Program-made: the position numbers and the translations under genes
In this document: positions 1 to 7,268 of the stretch, piece after piece
How the letters are laid out: the number at the start of each line of letters is the position of its first letter
Position numbering within the stretch: position 1 is the first letter of the stretch
Origin: JAIMBK01 sp040755215
GTDB taxonomy: Bacteria; Bacillota; Desulfotomaculia; Desulfotomaculales; Nap2-2B
DNA: 24,022 nt
Reading direction: 5' to 3'
NCBI GenBank assembly: GCA_040755215.1
Contig: JBFMBG010000056.1
Coordinates: forward strand, 1 to 24,022
The notes under the pieces: generated by a model
Databases searched by the model: none
Told to the model about the DNA's origin: nothing
The model's input: the letters and a program-made list of their open reading frames with translations, nothing else

Positions 1-4
1 TTAG

Positions 5-98
5 CCCGGCACTCACTGGTAGTTCGTTCTTGAATGCCCTACTGTTCCAGATCGTCCTGCCTGATGTCGAAGTAACCTGATTACCGGTGAGTGCCGGG
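5..98 (-). repeat. 94-bp dispersed repeat with palindromic ends, copy A
   Basis: The element is bounded by a 12-bp perfect terminal inverted repeat, CCCGGCACTCAC at 5-16 and GTGAGTGCCGGG at 87-98. A second copy lies in opposite orientation at 22999-23092; by eye the two have the same length and differ at only four positions. Six further bases next to one end (GAGCGA when read on the minus strand) are also shared. No long open frame is conserved, since one reading frame is open in copy B but stopped by TGA in copy A. It is best described as a small non-autonomous mobile or REP-like repeat. The remaining bases up to 166 show nothing recognisable. Confidence 0.85.
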
Positions 99-166
99 TC
101 GCTCCTGGCAAATCGAACGGCGGGCCGGAGGTTTTCATCTCCTGTTGGTCTCGCAGAAAAGCATGG

Positions 167-1927
167 TTATTGTCTTTTTAAGCGCTCCACCAGTTCCTCG
201 TCCGGGTCGGCGGTAATGGTGCGCTGTTCTTTGTAAATAACGAAGCCGGGCCGGGCGCCGCGCGGTTTATGGACGTTTTTCCGCAGGGTATAATCTACGG
301 GCACGTTTTGGGAGTGCCTGGCCTGGCTGTAGTAGGCGGCCAGGGCAGCGGCCTCCCGCAGGGTGGTGGGGGTTGGCTGCCGTTGCTCCGCCCGGATAAT
401 CACGTGGGCACCGGGGATGTCCCTGGTGTGCAGCCACAGGTCGTTGTTTTTGGCCAGGCGCGTGGTCAAATAGTCGTTTTGCTTATTGTTTCGCCCCACC
501 AGGATCGTAAACCCGTCGGAGGAGGTGAAAGTTAAAAGTTCGGGGGTGCGGGCAAGTTTGCCGATTTTTTTCCGGTTGATCTTCTCGTTCTTCGGTAAAT
601 AACCCTGTTCAGCCAGTTCTTCGCCGATTTCCAGCAAGTCCGCAAGGGTGTCGGCCTGCTCCAGGTTGGTTTCCACGCCGCTCAGGTAGCCAAGCTCTTT
701 TTGAAGATCGCCAGTCACCGCCTGCGCTCTCTGCACGGCCTGCTTTGCCTTGGTATATTTTTTAAAGTAGGCCCGGGCATTTTCCACGGGCGACCTGGCG
801 GGGTCCAGGGGGATCAAAACAGGTTTGTTTTCCGGATCGTAAAAGTTTTCCAGAACGGCCTCCGGCAGGCCTTTATCCAACCGGTGCAGGTTGGCCATGA
901 GGAGTTCGCCGTAGAGCCTGTATTTATCCGCTTCTTGAACTGTGCTGAACTGCTCTTCCTGGATGGCCAGTTTTTTGCGCAGGCTCTTTAATTCTTTGCG
1001 CACGAGCTTGAGCAGGGAGTGCCTTTGCCTGTTGATTTCCTCCTCCTTTTCTTTTTGGATGTAAAACACTTCCACCAGGGCGTTCATTTCCCCTTTTTTG
1101 CGGGATCCGGCCAGGTGCGTGAGATCGAAAGCCGCAAAGTCAATAATGTGGTTGCTCACCAGGGTGGGATCAAATTGCCCTTTTCGGGCCGGGATCATTA
1201 ATTCCTGCAGCGCCTGCCACAACTTTTTTAGATCGTACTCCCCGCATTCGTCCAGAACCATTTCCGCGGGCAACCCGGCCCGGTGGACCACTTCCCTGGC
1301 CAGCGTTTTGCTAAAGCCGTCCAGGCAGGCCGCCAGGCCGCCGGCTAACGGCAATTCCAGAGGCTGGCTTAAGACAGTCTGCTCGAATTCTTCTTCCCGG
1401 AGGATGAGGGGGTTGCGCTTGCCTTTAGCGGGCGGAGGAAGGTAGGGCCTTCCCGGCAGCACTTCCCGGTAGCGGCTCAGGGCGTGCGAGTAGCGCTTGA
1501 TGGCGTCGACGATCCGGCCGGTTTGTTCGTCAACCAGGATGATGTTGCTGTGCTTGCCCATGATTTCGCATACGAGCCGTTTTTTGGCCGGCGCCCCCGT
1601 TTCTTCCCTGGCTTCGATTTCCAGAATAAGGATTCTGTCCAGTCCAGGCTGGCTAATTTTCTGGACGCGGCCTCCTTCCAGGTGCTTGCGGAGCACCAGG
1701 CAAAATAACGGCGGAGAGGGCGGGTTTTCCACCGGCGCCGTCAGCAGGTGCGCGCGGGCGTTGGTCGGGTGGGCGGACAGCAGCAGCCGCCGGCGGTCCC
1801 TTCCCCGCCGCAGGATAAGGACCAGCGTGTGGGCGGCGGGCTGGTAGACCCGGTCGATGCAGCTGCCGGTTAATTTTTCCGCCAGTTCCTGGCGAATGGC
1901 GGCCAGGACGAAACCATCAAAGGGCAT
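167..1927 (-). CDS. rqcH: Rqc2 homolog RqcH (NFACT family, ribosome quality control)
   Basis: RqcH binds stalled 60S-type (50S) ribosomal subunits carrying peptidyl-tRNA and recruits tRNA-Ala to add C-terminal alanine tails that mark the nascent chain for degradation. Older annotations call this family fibronectin-binding protein A. The N-terminus starts with the typical MPFDGFVLAAI of the NFACT-N domain. A charged, helical middle section of about residues 260-430 fits the coiled-coil region. The C-terminal NFACT-R (DUF814) domain carries DLWLHTRDIPGAHVII, a conserved family signature. Length of about 586 aa is normal. The start is uncertain: ATG at 1927 gives the usual family N-terminus but lies 11 nt from the AGGAG at 1939-1943, while an in-frame TTG at 1936 lies only 2 nt away. 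A TATAAT-like -10 on this strand lies at 1970-1975, with a poor -35. It is divergent from the SLH gene. Confidence 0.93.
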   Translation of the reverse strand: MPFDGFVLAAIRQELAEKLTGSCIDRVYQPAAHTLVLILRRGRDRRRLLLSAHPTNARAHLLTAPVENPPSPPLFCLVLRKHLEGGRVQKISQPGLDRILILEIEAREETGAPAKKRLVCEIMGKHSNIILVDEQTGRIVDAIKRYSHALSRYREVLPGRPYLPPPAKGKRNPLILREEEFEQTVLSQPLELPLAGGLAACLDGFSKTLAREVVHRAGLPAEMVLDECGEYDLKKLWQALQELMIPARKGQFDPTLVSNHIIDFAAFDLTHLAGSRKKGEMNALVEVFYIQKEKEEEINRQRHSLLKLVRKELKSLRKKLAIQEEQFSTVQEADKYRLYGELLMANLHRLDKGLPEAVLENFYDPENKPVLIPLDPARSPVENARAYFKKYTKAKQAVQRAQAVTGDLQKELGYLSGVETNLEQADTLADLLEIGEELAEQGYLPKNEKINRKKIGKLARTPELLTFTSSDGFTILVGRNNKQNDYLTTRLAKNNDLWLHTRDIPGAHVIIRAEQRQPTPTTLREAAALAAYYSQARHSQNVPVDYTLRKNVHKPRGARPGFVIYKEQRTITADPDEELVERLKRQ

Positions 1928-2093
1928 TTTTGCCAATACTCCTGTCTTGCAGTTTTTTCACCAAAAAATATTATAGCACAAAAACAATCGTAAAACCGGG
2001 AACTTTTTCCTTGCCGCAAACGTCTATCAAGAATAGGAGCAACGATTACTCTTTTTGCCGTTGCTGATAACCGGATAGGTGGAGGGAAAACTG

Positions 2094-3281
2094 GTGAAAA
2101 CGTTGTTCAAGGGGCTGATTTTGCCGTTCTTAGCAGTTTTCGTTCTGCTTTCGGGGGCGTTTTTGAGCGGCCGCACCGTTTTCGTCGCGTTCGGCGCGGC
2201 GACAACAGAGCCGGCGCGGGAAGCGACCCGCACCTTTTCGGACGTGCCGGAAGATTACTGGGCATTTGCTGTAATCAAGCAACTGGTTGAACGCAAAATG
2301 CTGGCGGGCTATCCCGACGGCACTTTTCGTCCGGAAAGCACCCTTACCAGGGCGGAGTTTGCGGCTCTGCTGACCAGGGTGGCGGGTTTGGCCGCGGCGC
2401 CCCTGGACAAGCCTACTCATCATGATGTGGAGCTTTCCGCGTGGTACGCCCCGGCAGTCGGCGCCAGTTATGCCTATATCGGGGATTTTCCGGGGCCGGA
2501 AGGCGGCCGCCTGTTTAAGCCCGCGGAGCCGATCTCGCGGGAACAGGCCCTCGCCGCCCTGCTGAAAGCAAGGCAGGACGACCAGAAAAGCCCGGTTAAC
2601 CCGGGCATTTTGGCCGCAAAGTTTCAGGATCACGGGGAGATCGCGCCGGAGTTGAAGAATATGCTGGGCTGGGCGGTGGAGCAGGGCCTGGCGGCGGGAT
2701 ACCCCGAAGGCACTTTTCGTCCGCGGGGGACGTTGACCAGGGCCGAGGCCGCCACCTTGCTGGCCAGAATGTTTCCGAGGATCGAGATATCCCTGGCGGC
2801 TTTCCTGAAGTCCGGAAAACTAAATCCCCTGGACAAAACCGCTCCGGAATATGCGAAGCTGGTCGAAAAGCTGCAGCAGGACTGCGGGGCGGTTGCCGTC
2901 AGCCAGACTCCCGTCAAGCTGCAATATTCCGCCGGTGATCTTTCACCGGGGCAGGGCGGCAGGGAGAATTTATTATACGTTTTCGGCGCCGTCGATCCCT
3001 TTAAATATTTTACTTTTAGCGACGTCGACTTTAAAAACAAGCCGGAGGCCGTTCTCGAGTTCAACGCGGCAGTAATGCGCGAGGTAAGCAATATCTTTCC
3101 GGAAAAAGAGGTAATTGTTTTGATTGGCTATGTAAATACCTTGTATTACGACCCCAGCGGCGTTTATGAGGATCGTTTCGTCAAATACAACGAAGCAGAG
3201 CACGTCTGGCGAATCGTTCGTTACTATACCGGCGTGCGGGGCAAGGGAGGCAAACTGTTGGAAAAATGGGTGGGCGAGTAA
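2094..3281 (+). CDS. SLH-domain surface protein
   Basis: This is a secreted protein anchored to the cell wall by S-layer homology domains, which bind pyruvylated secondary wall polymers. The N-terminus is a signal peptide: KTLFK, then a hydrophobic stretch to about residue 30. Three SLH units follow: one beginning FSDVPEDYWA and ending TLTRAEFAALLTR, a more divergent second with PISREQALAALL, and a third with GYPEGTFRPRGTLTRAEA. The remaining 165 or so C-terminal residues match no domain I recognise and are the likely functional part. GTG at 2094 is preferred because AGGTGGAGGG at 2078-2086 is well placed; an in-frame GTG at 2079 would put the start inside that ribosome site. A weak dyad (AGCAACG/CGTTGCT, 2038-2065) lies upstream. 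No partner gene is apparent; the next gene is a tRNA with its own promoter. Confidence 0.9.
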   Translation: MKTLFKGLILPFLAVFVLLSGAFLSGRTVFVAFGAATTEPAREATRTFSDVPEDYWAFAVIKQLVERKMLAGYPDGTFRPESTLTRAEFAALLTRVAGLAAAPLDKPTHHDVELSAWYAPAVGASYAYIGDFPGPEGGRLFKPAEPISREQALAALLKARQDDQKSPVNPGILAAKFQDHGEIAPELKNMLGWAVEQGLAAGYPEGTFRPRGTLTRAEAATLLARMFPRIEISLAAFLKSGKLNPLDKTAPEYAKLVEKLQQDCGAVAVSQTPVKLQYSAGDLSPGQGGRENLLYVFGAVDPFKYFTFSDVDFKNKPEAVLEFNAAVMREVSNIFPEKEVIVLIGYVNTLYYDPSGVYEDRFVKYNEAEHVWRIVRYYTGVRGKGGKLLEKWVGE

Positions 3282-3297
3282 CTTTTGGCCGCAAGAC

Positions 3298-3326
3298 TTG
3301 ACAATTGTTAAGCGGTCGTCTATAAT
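3298..3326 (+). promoter_or_regulatory. Sigma-A promoter of tRNA-Ala
   Basis: TTGACA at 3298-3303 and TATAAT at 3321-3326 are both perfect consensus hexamers separated by 17 bp. Initiation would fall near 3333, about 14 nt before the mature tRNA 5' end, which fits a short RNase P-processed leader. Confidence 0.92.
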
Positions 3327-3346
3327 TAGGATTGTCACCGGCAAAT

Positions 3347-3421
3347 GGGGCTGTGGCGCAGAGGGAGCGCGCTTCCTTGGCATGGAAGAGGTCGCGGGTT
3401 CGATTCCCGCCAGCTCCACCA
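3347..3421 (+). tRNA. tRNA-Ala (anticodon GGC)
   Basis: The cloverleaf folds by eye. The acceptor stem GGGGCTG pairs with CAGCTCC and includes the G3:U70 wobble that is the alanine identity element. The D-arm has GCGC/GCGC, and the anticodon stem CTTCC/GGAAG encloses the loop TTGGCAT, giving anticodon GGC at 3379-3381. The T-arm is GCGGG-TTCGATT-CCCGC. Discriminator A at 3418 is followed by an encoded CCA (3419-3421). It decodes GCC/GCU alanine codons. It is transcribed alone from the perfect promoter just upstream. Confidence 0.97.
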
Positions 3422-3425
3422 CCCG

Positions 3426-3467
3426 GTAAAGCCCCCTCATCCCACATCCGGGATAGGGGGTCTTTAC
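3426..3467 (+). terminator. Strong hairpin after tRNA-Ala
   Basis: GTAAAG, CCCCCT and TCCC on the left pair with GGGA, AGGGGG and CTTTAC on the right, with small bulges. This gives a long stem directly after the tRNA CCA end. There is no good T-tract after it, so it may act as a 3' processing or stability hairpin rather than a classical intrinsic terminator. Confidence 0.6.
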
Positions 3468-3526
3468 GTTAGGATTGGGAATTTATCAGAATTAGGAATT
3501 GGGGAGCGGGAATAAGGGCTCCGTTC

Positions 3527-3555
3527 TTGTTTTTGGCGGTTTTTTGTGGTACAAT
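3527..3555 (+). promoter_or_regulatory. Promoter of leuS
   Basis: TTGTTT at 3527-3532 and TACAAT at 3550-3555 are separated by 17 bp. Initiation near 3562 would leave a leader of only about 29 nt before the GTG start, too short for a T-box riboswitch. Confidence 0.7.
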
Positions 3556-3590
3556 GCGACAGGGATTTTTGGAATCAGGAGGAGAACCTG

Positions 3591-6086
3591 GTGAGTTTGA
3601 AGGAACGGTATAATTTTCGGGAAATCGAAAAAAAATGGCGGCAGCGCTGGGCCGAACAGGATCTCTACGCCGTGGAGGACTTCGGCCCGCGGCCGAAATT
3701 TTACTGCCTGGAAATGTTTCCTTACCCTTCGGGCAAGTTACATATGGGCCACATCCGCAATTATTCCATCGGCGATGTCCTGGCCCGTTTTAAAACCATG
3801 CAGGGGTACAACGTCCTGCACCCCATGGGCTGGGACGCCTTCGGCCTGCCGGCGGAAAACGCGGCCATCAAGCACGGGAATATCCACCCGGCGGACTGGA
3901 CCATGGACAACATCCGGACCATGCGCGAGCAGCTCAAGCAGTTGGGGGTGAGTTACGACTGGCGCCGGGAAATCGCCACCTGCCACCCCGGCTACTATAA
4001 ATGGACGCAGTGGCTTTTCCTGCAGCTGTATCACCGCGGGCTGGCCTACAAAAAGAAGGCGGCCGTTAACTGGTGCCCCTCCTGCGCAACCGTGCTGGCC
4101 AACGAGCAGGTGGTCGGCGCCGGGGTCTGCGAGCGCTGCAAAACGGAAGTGGAAAAACGCGAACTGGAACAGTGGTTTTTTAAAATTACGGACTATGCCC
4201 AGCGTTTGCTGGACGACCTGGCGCTGCTGGAAGGCTGGCCGGAAAAGGTCAAAATCATGCAGGAGAACTGGATTGGCCGCAGCGAGGGGGCGGAAATCAG
4301 GTTTCCCGTAGTGGGCCTGGATGAAGAAATAACTGTTTTCACCACCCGGCCGGACACTGTATTCGGGGTTACCTACATGGTGCTGGCGCCCGAGCATCCC
4401 CTGGTGGAAAGGCTGATTGCTAGCAAGGAACAGGCGCCGGAAGTGCGTTCCTTTATCCGGGAGGTCAGCCGTTTAAGCGAGATAACCCGGACGGCGGCAG
4501 ATACGGAGAAAGTGGGTCTGTTTACGGGAACCTATTGCCTGAACCCGTTGAACGGCGAAGCGGTGCCTGTTCTGGTGGCCAACTACGTGCTCCTGGAATA
4601 CGGCACGGGCGCCGTGATGGGCGTACCGGCCCACGACCAGCGGGATTTTGAATTTGCCCGCAAGTATGGTCTGCCCATCCGGGTGGTTATTCAGCCGCCC
4701 GGAAAGCAGCTGGACCCGGAAACGATGACGGAAGCCTACGTGGAAGAAGGGATTATGGTCAACTCCGGTGTTTTCAACGGCCTGCCCAGCAAAGAGGGGA
4801 TCGGAGCGGTGACCAGATACCTGGAGGAAAAAGGCCTGGGGCGCGGGCGGGTCAACTACCGGCTGCGGGACTGGCTGATTTCCCGGCAGCGCTACTGGGG
4901 GGCGCCCATCCCGATCGTGTATTGCAACCGCTGCGGCACCGTGCCCGTGCCGGAAAGGGACCTGCCGGTGATGCTGCCGTACGCCGTCGCCTTTAAGCCG
5001 ACGGGGCAGTCCCCCCTGGCCGAATGTCCGGAATTTATTAACGTGAGCTGTCCGGCCTGCGGCGGGCCCGCCCGGCGGGAGACGGACACCATGGATACCT
5101 TTATGTGTTCGTCCTGGTATTATTACCGTTACACCAGCCCGCGGATCGAGACGGCGGCCTGGGATAAGGCGAAGGTGGACCACTGGCTGCCGGTGGACCA
5201 GTACATCGGCGGGGTGGAGCACGCCATCCTGCACCTTTTGTACTCCCGCTTCTTTACGAAAGTGCTCTACGACCTGGGCCTGGTCAGCAACAGCGAACCC
5301 TTTACGAATCTGCTGACCCAGGGAATGGTGTTAAAAGACGGGGCCAAGATGTCCAAGTCAAAGGGGAATATCGTCAGCCCCGAGGAAATCATCGAAACCT
5401 ACGGGGCCGACACGGCGCGCCTGTTCATCCTGTTTGCCGCCCCGCCGGAGAGGGATTTGGAGTGGAGCGACCAGGGGGTGGAAGGCTGCTCCCGCTTTTT
5501 AAACCGGGTGTGGCGCCTGGTCGCGCCCCTGGCCGAAGAACTGGCGGCGGCTCCCCTGGTTCCGGCGGCGGATAATTTAACCGGCGTGAACCGGGAAATG
5601 CGCCGTTTGACCCACCAGACCATTAAAAAGGTTACCGAGGATATCGCGACCCGGTTTAATTTTAACACCGCCATCAGCGCCATCATGGAACTGGTCAACG
5701 GCCTGTACCAGTACAGGGAAGTGCCTGCCGGCGACCGCGATCCGGCTGTAATGCGGGAAGCCGTCGAGAGCCTTTTACTTTTGCTGGCGCCTTTCGCTCC
5801 TTTTGTCACCGAAGAGCTGTGGGCGGGCACCGGGCATCAAGAGAGCATTCATAAACAGAGGTGGCCCGGGTACGATCCCGCCGCCCTGGTGGAGGAGGAA
5901 GTAACCATTGTCGTCCAGGTTAACGGCCGCGTCCGCGACCGGATAATCCTGCCCAGGGATATATCTTCGGAAGAAATGATTGCCCGCGTCCTGGCGCAGC
6001 CGCGCATCCGCCAGTTAACGGAAGGGAAAAGGATTAAGAAAGTTATTCCGGTGCCGGGAAAACTGGTGAATATCGTGGCAAGTTAA
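3591..6086 (+). CDS. leuS: Leucyl-tRNA synthetase
   Basis: This cytosolic class Ia aminoacyl-tRNA synthetase charges tRNA-Leu with leucine using ATP. Features in order are the HIGH signature as HMGH (residues 51-54) after FPYPSGKL; a zinc-binding module with CPSC and CERC near residues 162-183; the CP1 editing domain with TTRPDTVFGVTYMVLAP and the HDQRDFEFA region; KMSKS at about 586-590 within DGAKMSKSKGNIVSPEE; and the anticodon-binding and C-terminal domains, ending in IPGKLVN-like VIPVPGKLVNIV. Length of 831 aa is usual for bacterial LeuRS. GTG at 3591 is chosen because AGGAGGAG at 3578-3585 lies 5 nt upstream and MSLKERYNF is the family N-terminus; an upstream in-frame start at 3546 lies in the promoter. 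The gene is monocistronic, ending at the terminator at 6214-6254. No T-box leader is present. Confidence 0.98.
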   Translation: MSLKERYNFREIEKKWRQRWAEQDLYAVEDFGPRPKFYCLEMFPYPSGKLHMGHIRNYSIGDVLARFKTMQGYNVLHPMGWDAFGLPAENAAIKHGNIHPADWTMDNIRTMREQLKQLGVSYDWRREIATCHPGYYKWTQWLFLQLYHRGLAYKKKAAVNWCPSCATVLANEQVVGAGVCERCKTEVEKRELEQWFFKITDYAQRLLDDLALLEGWPEKVKIMQENWIGRSEGAEIRFPVVGLDEEITVFTTRPDTVFGVTYMVLAPEHPLVERLIASKEQAPEVRSFIREVSRLSEITRTAADTEKVGLFTGTYCLNPLNGEAVPVLVANYVLLEYGTGAVMGVPAHDQRDFEFARKYGLPIRVVIQPPGKQLDPETMTEAYVEEGIMVNSGVFNGLPSKEGIGAVTRYLEEKGLGRGRVNYRLRDWLISRQRYWGAPIPIVYCNRCGTVPVPERDLPVMLPYAVAFKPTGQSPLAECPEFINVSCPACGGPARRETDTMDTFMCSSWYYYRYTSPRIETAAWDKAKVDHWLPVDQYIGGVEHAILHLLYSRFFTKVLYDLGLVSNSEPFTNLLTQGMVLKDGAKMSKSKGNIVSPEEIIETYGADTARLFILFAAPPERDLEWSDQGVEGCSRFLNRVWRLVAPLAEELAAAPLVPAADNLTGVNREMRRLTHQTIKKVTEDIATRFNFNTAISAIMELVNGLYQYREVPAGDRDPAVMREAVESLLLLLAPFAPFVTEELWAGTGHQESIHKQRWPGYDPAALVEEEVTIVVQVNGRVRDRIILPRDISSEEMIARVLAQPRIRQLTEGKRIKKVIPVPGKLVNIVAS

Positions 6087-6101
6087 GTACAAAGGGACGA
6101 G

Positions 6102-6205
6102 GGCACAAAGGGACAGAGGCACAGAGGTATAAAGGCACAGGGGCACGAAGAAATATAGTCGGGAATATTTTACTTTATGCCTTTGTGCCTGGTAAACTTT
6201 GTGCC
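6102..6205. repeat. Low-complexity inverted repeat (GGCACAAAGG-type)
   Basis: The region after leuS is built of short near-repeats such as GGCACAAAG, GGCACAGAGG and GGCACAGGGGCAC. The left arm 6102-6134 is an imperfect reverse complement of 6173-6205; for example AGGCACAGAGGTATAAAG pairs with CTTTATGCCTTTGTGCCT. The stem would enclose about 38 nt. It has the look of a dispersed intergenic palindrome rather than a coding remnant. No function can be read from it. Confidence 0.6.
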
Positions 6206-6213
6206 TGATCTTT

Positions 6214-6254
6214 AAAAAACTGCCGGGTGCCTCAAACGGCAACCGGCAGTTTTT
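6214..6254 (+). terminator. Bidirectional intrinsic terminator (leuS / DUF1540 gene)
   Basis: CTGCCGG at 6220-6226 pairs with CCGGCAG at 6243-6249, with an inner GTGCC/GGCAA partial stem. It is preceded by an A-run and followed by TTTTT, so it can end leuS on the plus strand and the DUF1540 gene at 6310-6459 on the minus strand. Confidence 0.88.
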
Positions 6255-6309
6255 GTACCCTCTTTAATCTTTGCCCAACTGGTTTTCGGTTTTCTTCCCC
6301 GCTTTCTTT

Positions 6310-6459
6310 TTACCCTTTTGGTTTAAATGTTTCGCATTTCGTGTGGGGCGACATGTCGGCTTTGTTCACCCCGTTGCGATCTACCTGGATCATGGAAGCG
6401 TGGCACATAACGTCTTTATTGTAGTGGCATTCGGTAACGCTGCATTTGATTTGCGGCAT
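6310..6459 (-). CDS. Small cysteine-rich DUF1540 protein
   Basis: This 49-aa gene starts MPQIKCSVTECHYNKD and ends TKCETFKPKG. The cysteines at residues 6, 11, 19 and 42, with CxVxxCxYN, CxAxxIxV and TxCxTF, match the DUF1540 pattern, a short domain widespread in spore-forming Firmicutes. Four conserved cysteines suggest metal binding, but no function is established. The ribosome site GGAGGTGAT (minus strand, about 6463-6471) is near-perfect and 3-6 nt from the ATG, which strongly supports translation. It lies 132 bp downstream of the macro-domain gene on the same strand, so it could be co-transcribed or have its own promoter. The bidirectional terminator at 6214-6254 follows. A shadow frame on the other strand has no such support. 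Confidence 0.9.
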   Translation of the reverse strand: MPQIKCSVTECHYNKDVMCHASMIQVDRNGVNKADMSPHTKCETFKPKG

Positions 6460-6591
6460 GGTATCACCTCCTTCAAGGGTTTATTGTAACCCTGCGGAGG
6501 TAAATCTATTCTTTTCTGTTTTTGGAATAAGCTGCTTTTCGCTTCTGTTCCGACAATGTCCCCTTGTTCGAGAGGAGTTTTCGGATCGTCT

Positions 6592-7143
6592 CTATTTGCT
6601 GCTGCCTGCTTCCTCCCAGGCTTCTTCATAAATCCGCAAATCCTTTTCGCTGAATAAAACAAACCGCACTTCGGCAAATTCGTGCTCTTTGAGAAAATCG
6701 CGAACGGTGGTCAGGGCGATGCGGGCCGCTTTTTCGATCGGGAAGCGGTAGGCGCCGGTACTGATGGAGGGAAAGGATAAAGAGCGGATGCCCTGTTTTT
6801 TAGCCAGCGACATGCTGTTGTGGTAGGCGTTGCGCAATAGCTCCGGCTCCCCGTGCCGCCCGTCCTGCCAGATGGGGCCCACGGTGTGGATGACGTAGCG
6901 GGCCGGCAGCCGCCCCCCGGTGGTGATGACGGCTTCGCCCGTGGGCAGTCTCCCCTGCCGGGCGACGATTTCCTTGCACTCCTCTAAAATCTGGGGCCCG
7001 CCCGCGCGGTGGATGGCGCCGTCTACCCCGCCGCCGCCCATTAAGCTGGAATTGGCGGCGTTGACGATGGCTTCGGTGTCCTGTTGGGTGATGTCCCCTT
7101 GCAGCAGCCGCAGTCTGGTTTTGCCGACGTAAGTATCCACCAT
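6592..7143 (-). CDS. Macro-domain protein (ADP-ribose / O-acetyl-ADP-ribose hydrolase type)
   Basis: The protein is a single macro domain of 183 aa related to YmdB/TM0508-type proteins, which bind ADP-ribose and deacetylate O-acetyl-ADP-ribose or remove ADP-ribose from acidic residues. The family signatures are all visible: LQGDIT near residue 15, then VNAANSSLMGGGGVDGAIH with the ligand-loop Asn/Asp residues, a central GEAVITTGG and YVIHTVGP, and SFPSISTGAYRFP near residue 125. ATG at 7143 is preferred since GGAGGTGAGG lies just upstream; an alternative TTG at 7158 overlaps that site. It is cytosolic. It is divergent from the MFS gene at 7269. Physiological substrate cannot be told from sequence. 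Confidence 0.93.
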   Translation of the reverse strand: MVDTYVGKTRLRLLQGDITQQDTEAIVNAANSSLMGGGGVDGAIHRAGGPQILEECKEIVARQGRLPTGEAVITTGGRLPARYVIHTVGPIWQDGRHGEPELLRNAYHNSMSLAKKQGIRSLSFPSISTGAYRFPIEKAARIALTTVRDFLKEHEFAEVRFVLFSEKDLRIYEEAWEEAGSSK

Positions 7144-7230
7144 TTGCCTCACCTCCAAAAATTTTTTGGCTTTTTTATTATTCGCCGGGTTTTTGGTTAG
7201 ATCCTTTCGCCTGCAGCTCTCATCTTTACG

Positions 7231-7260
7231 TTGACATTTTCGCGCTTTAAGGATTATAAA
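7231..7260 (+). promoter_or_regulatory. Promoter of MFS transporter gene
   Basis: TTGACA at 7231-7236 and TATAAA at 7255-7260 are separated by 18 bp (17 if TTATAA is taken). The expected initiation point, near 7266-7268, is practically at the annotated GTG codon, so the mRNA may be leaderless. Confidence 0.72.
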
Positions 7261-7268
7261 AGAAAAAG

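Noticed and set aside
4473..5234. Long open frame (253 aa) on the minus strand opposite leuS
   Set aside because: It is a codon-bias shadow of leuS: composition is rich in Pro/Arg/Gly/His, with no domain, and leuS is certain. The same applies to 3738-4397 and the other antisense frames opposite folP, the FAD protein, rarA and the TasA-like genes.
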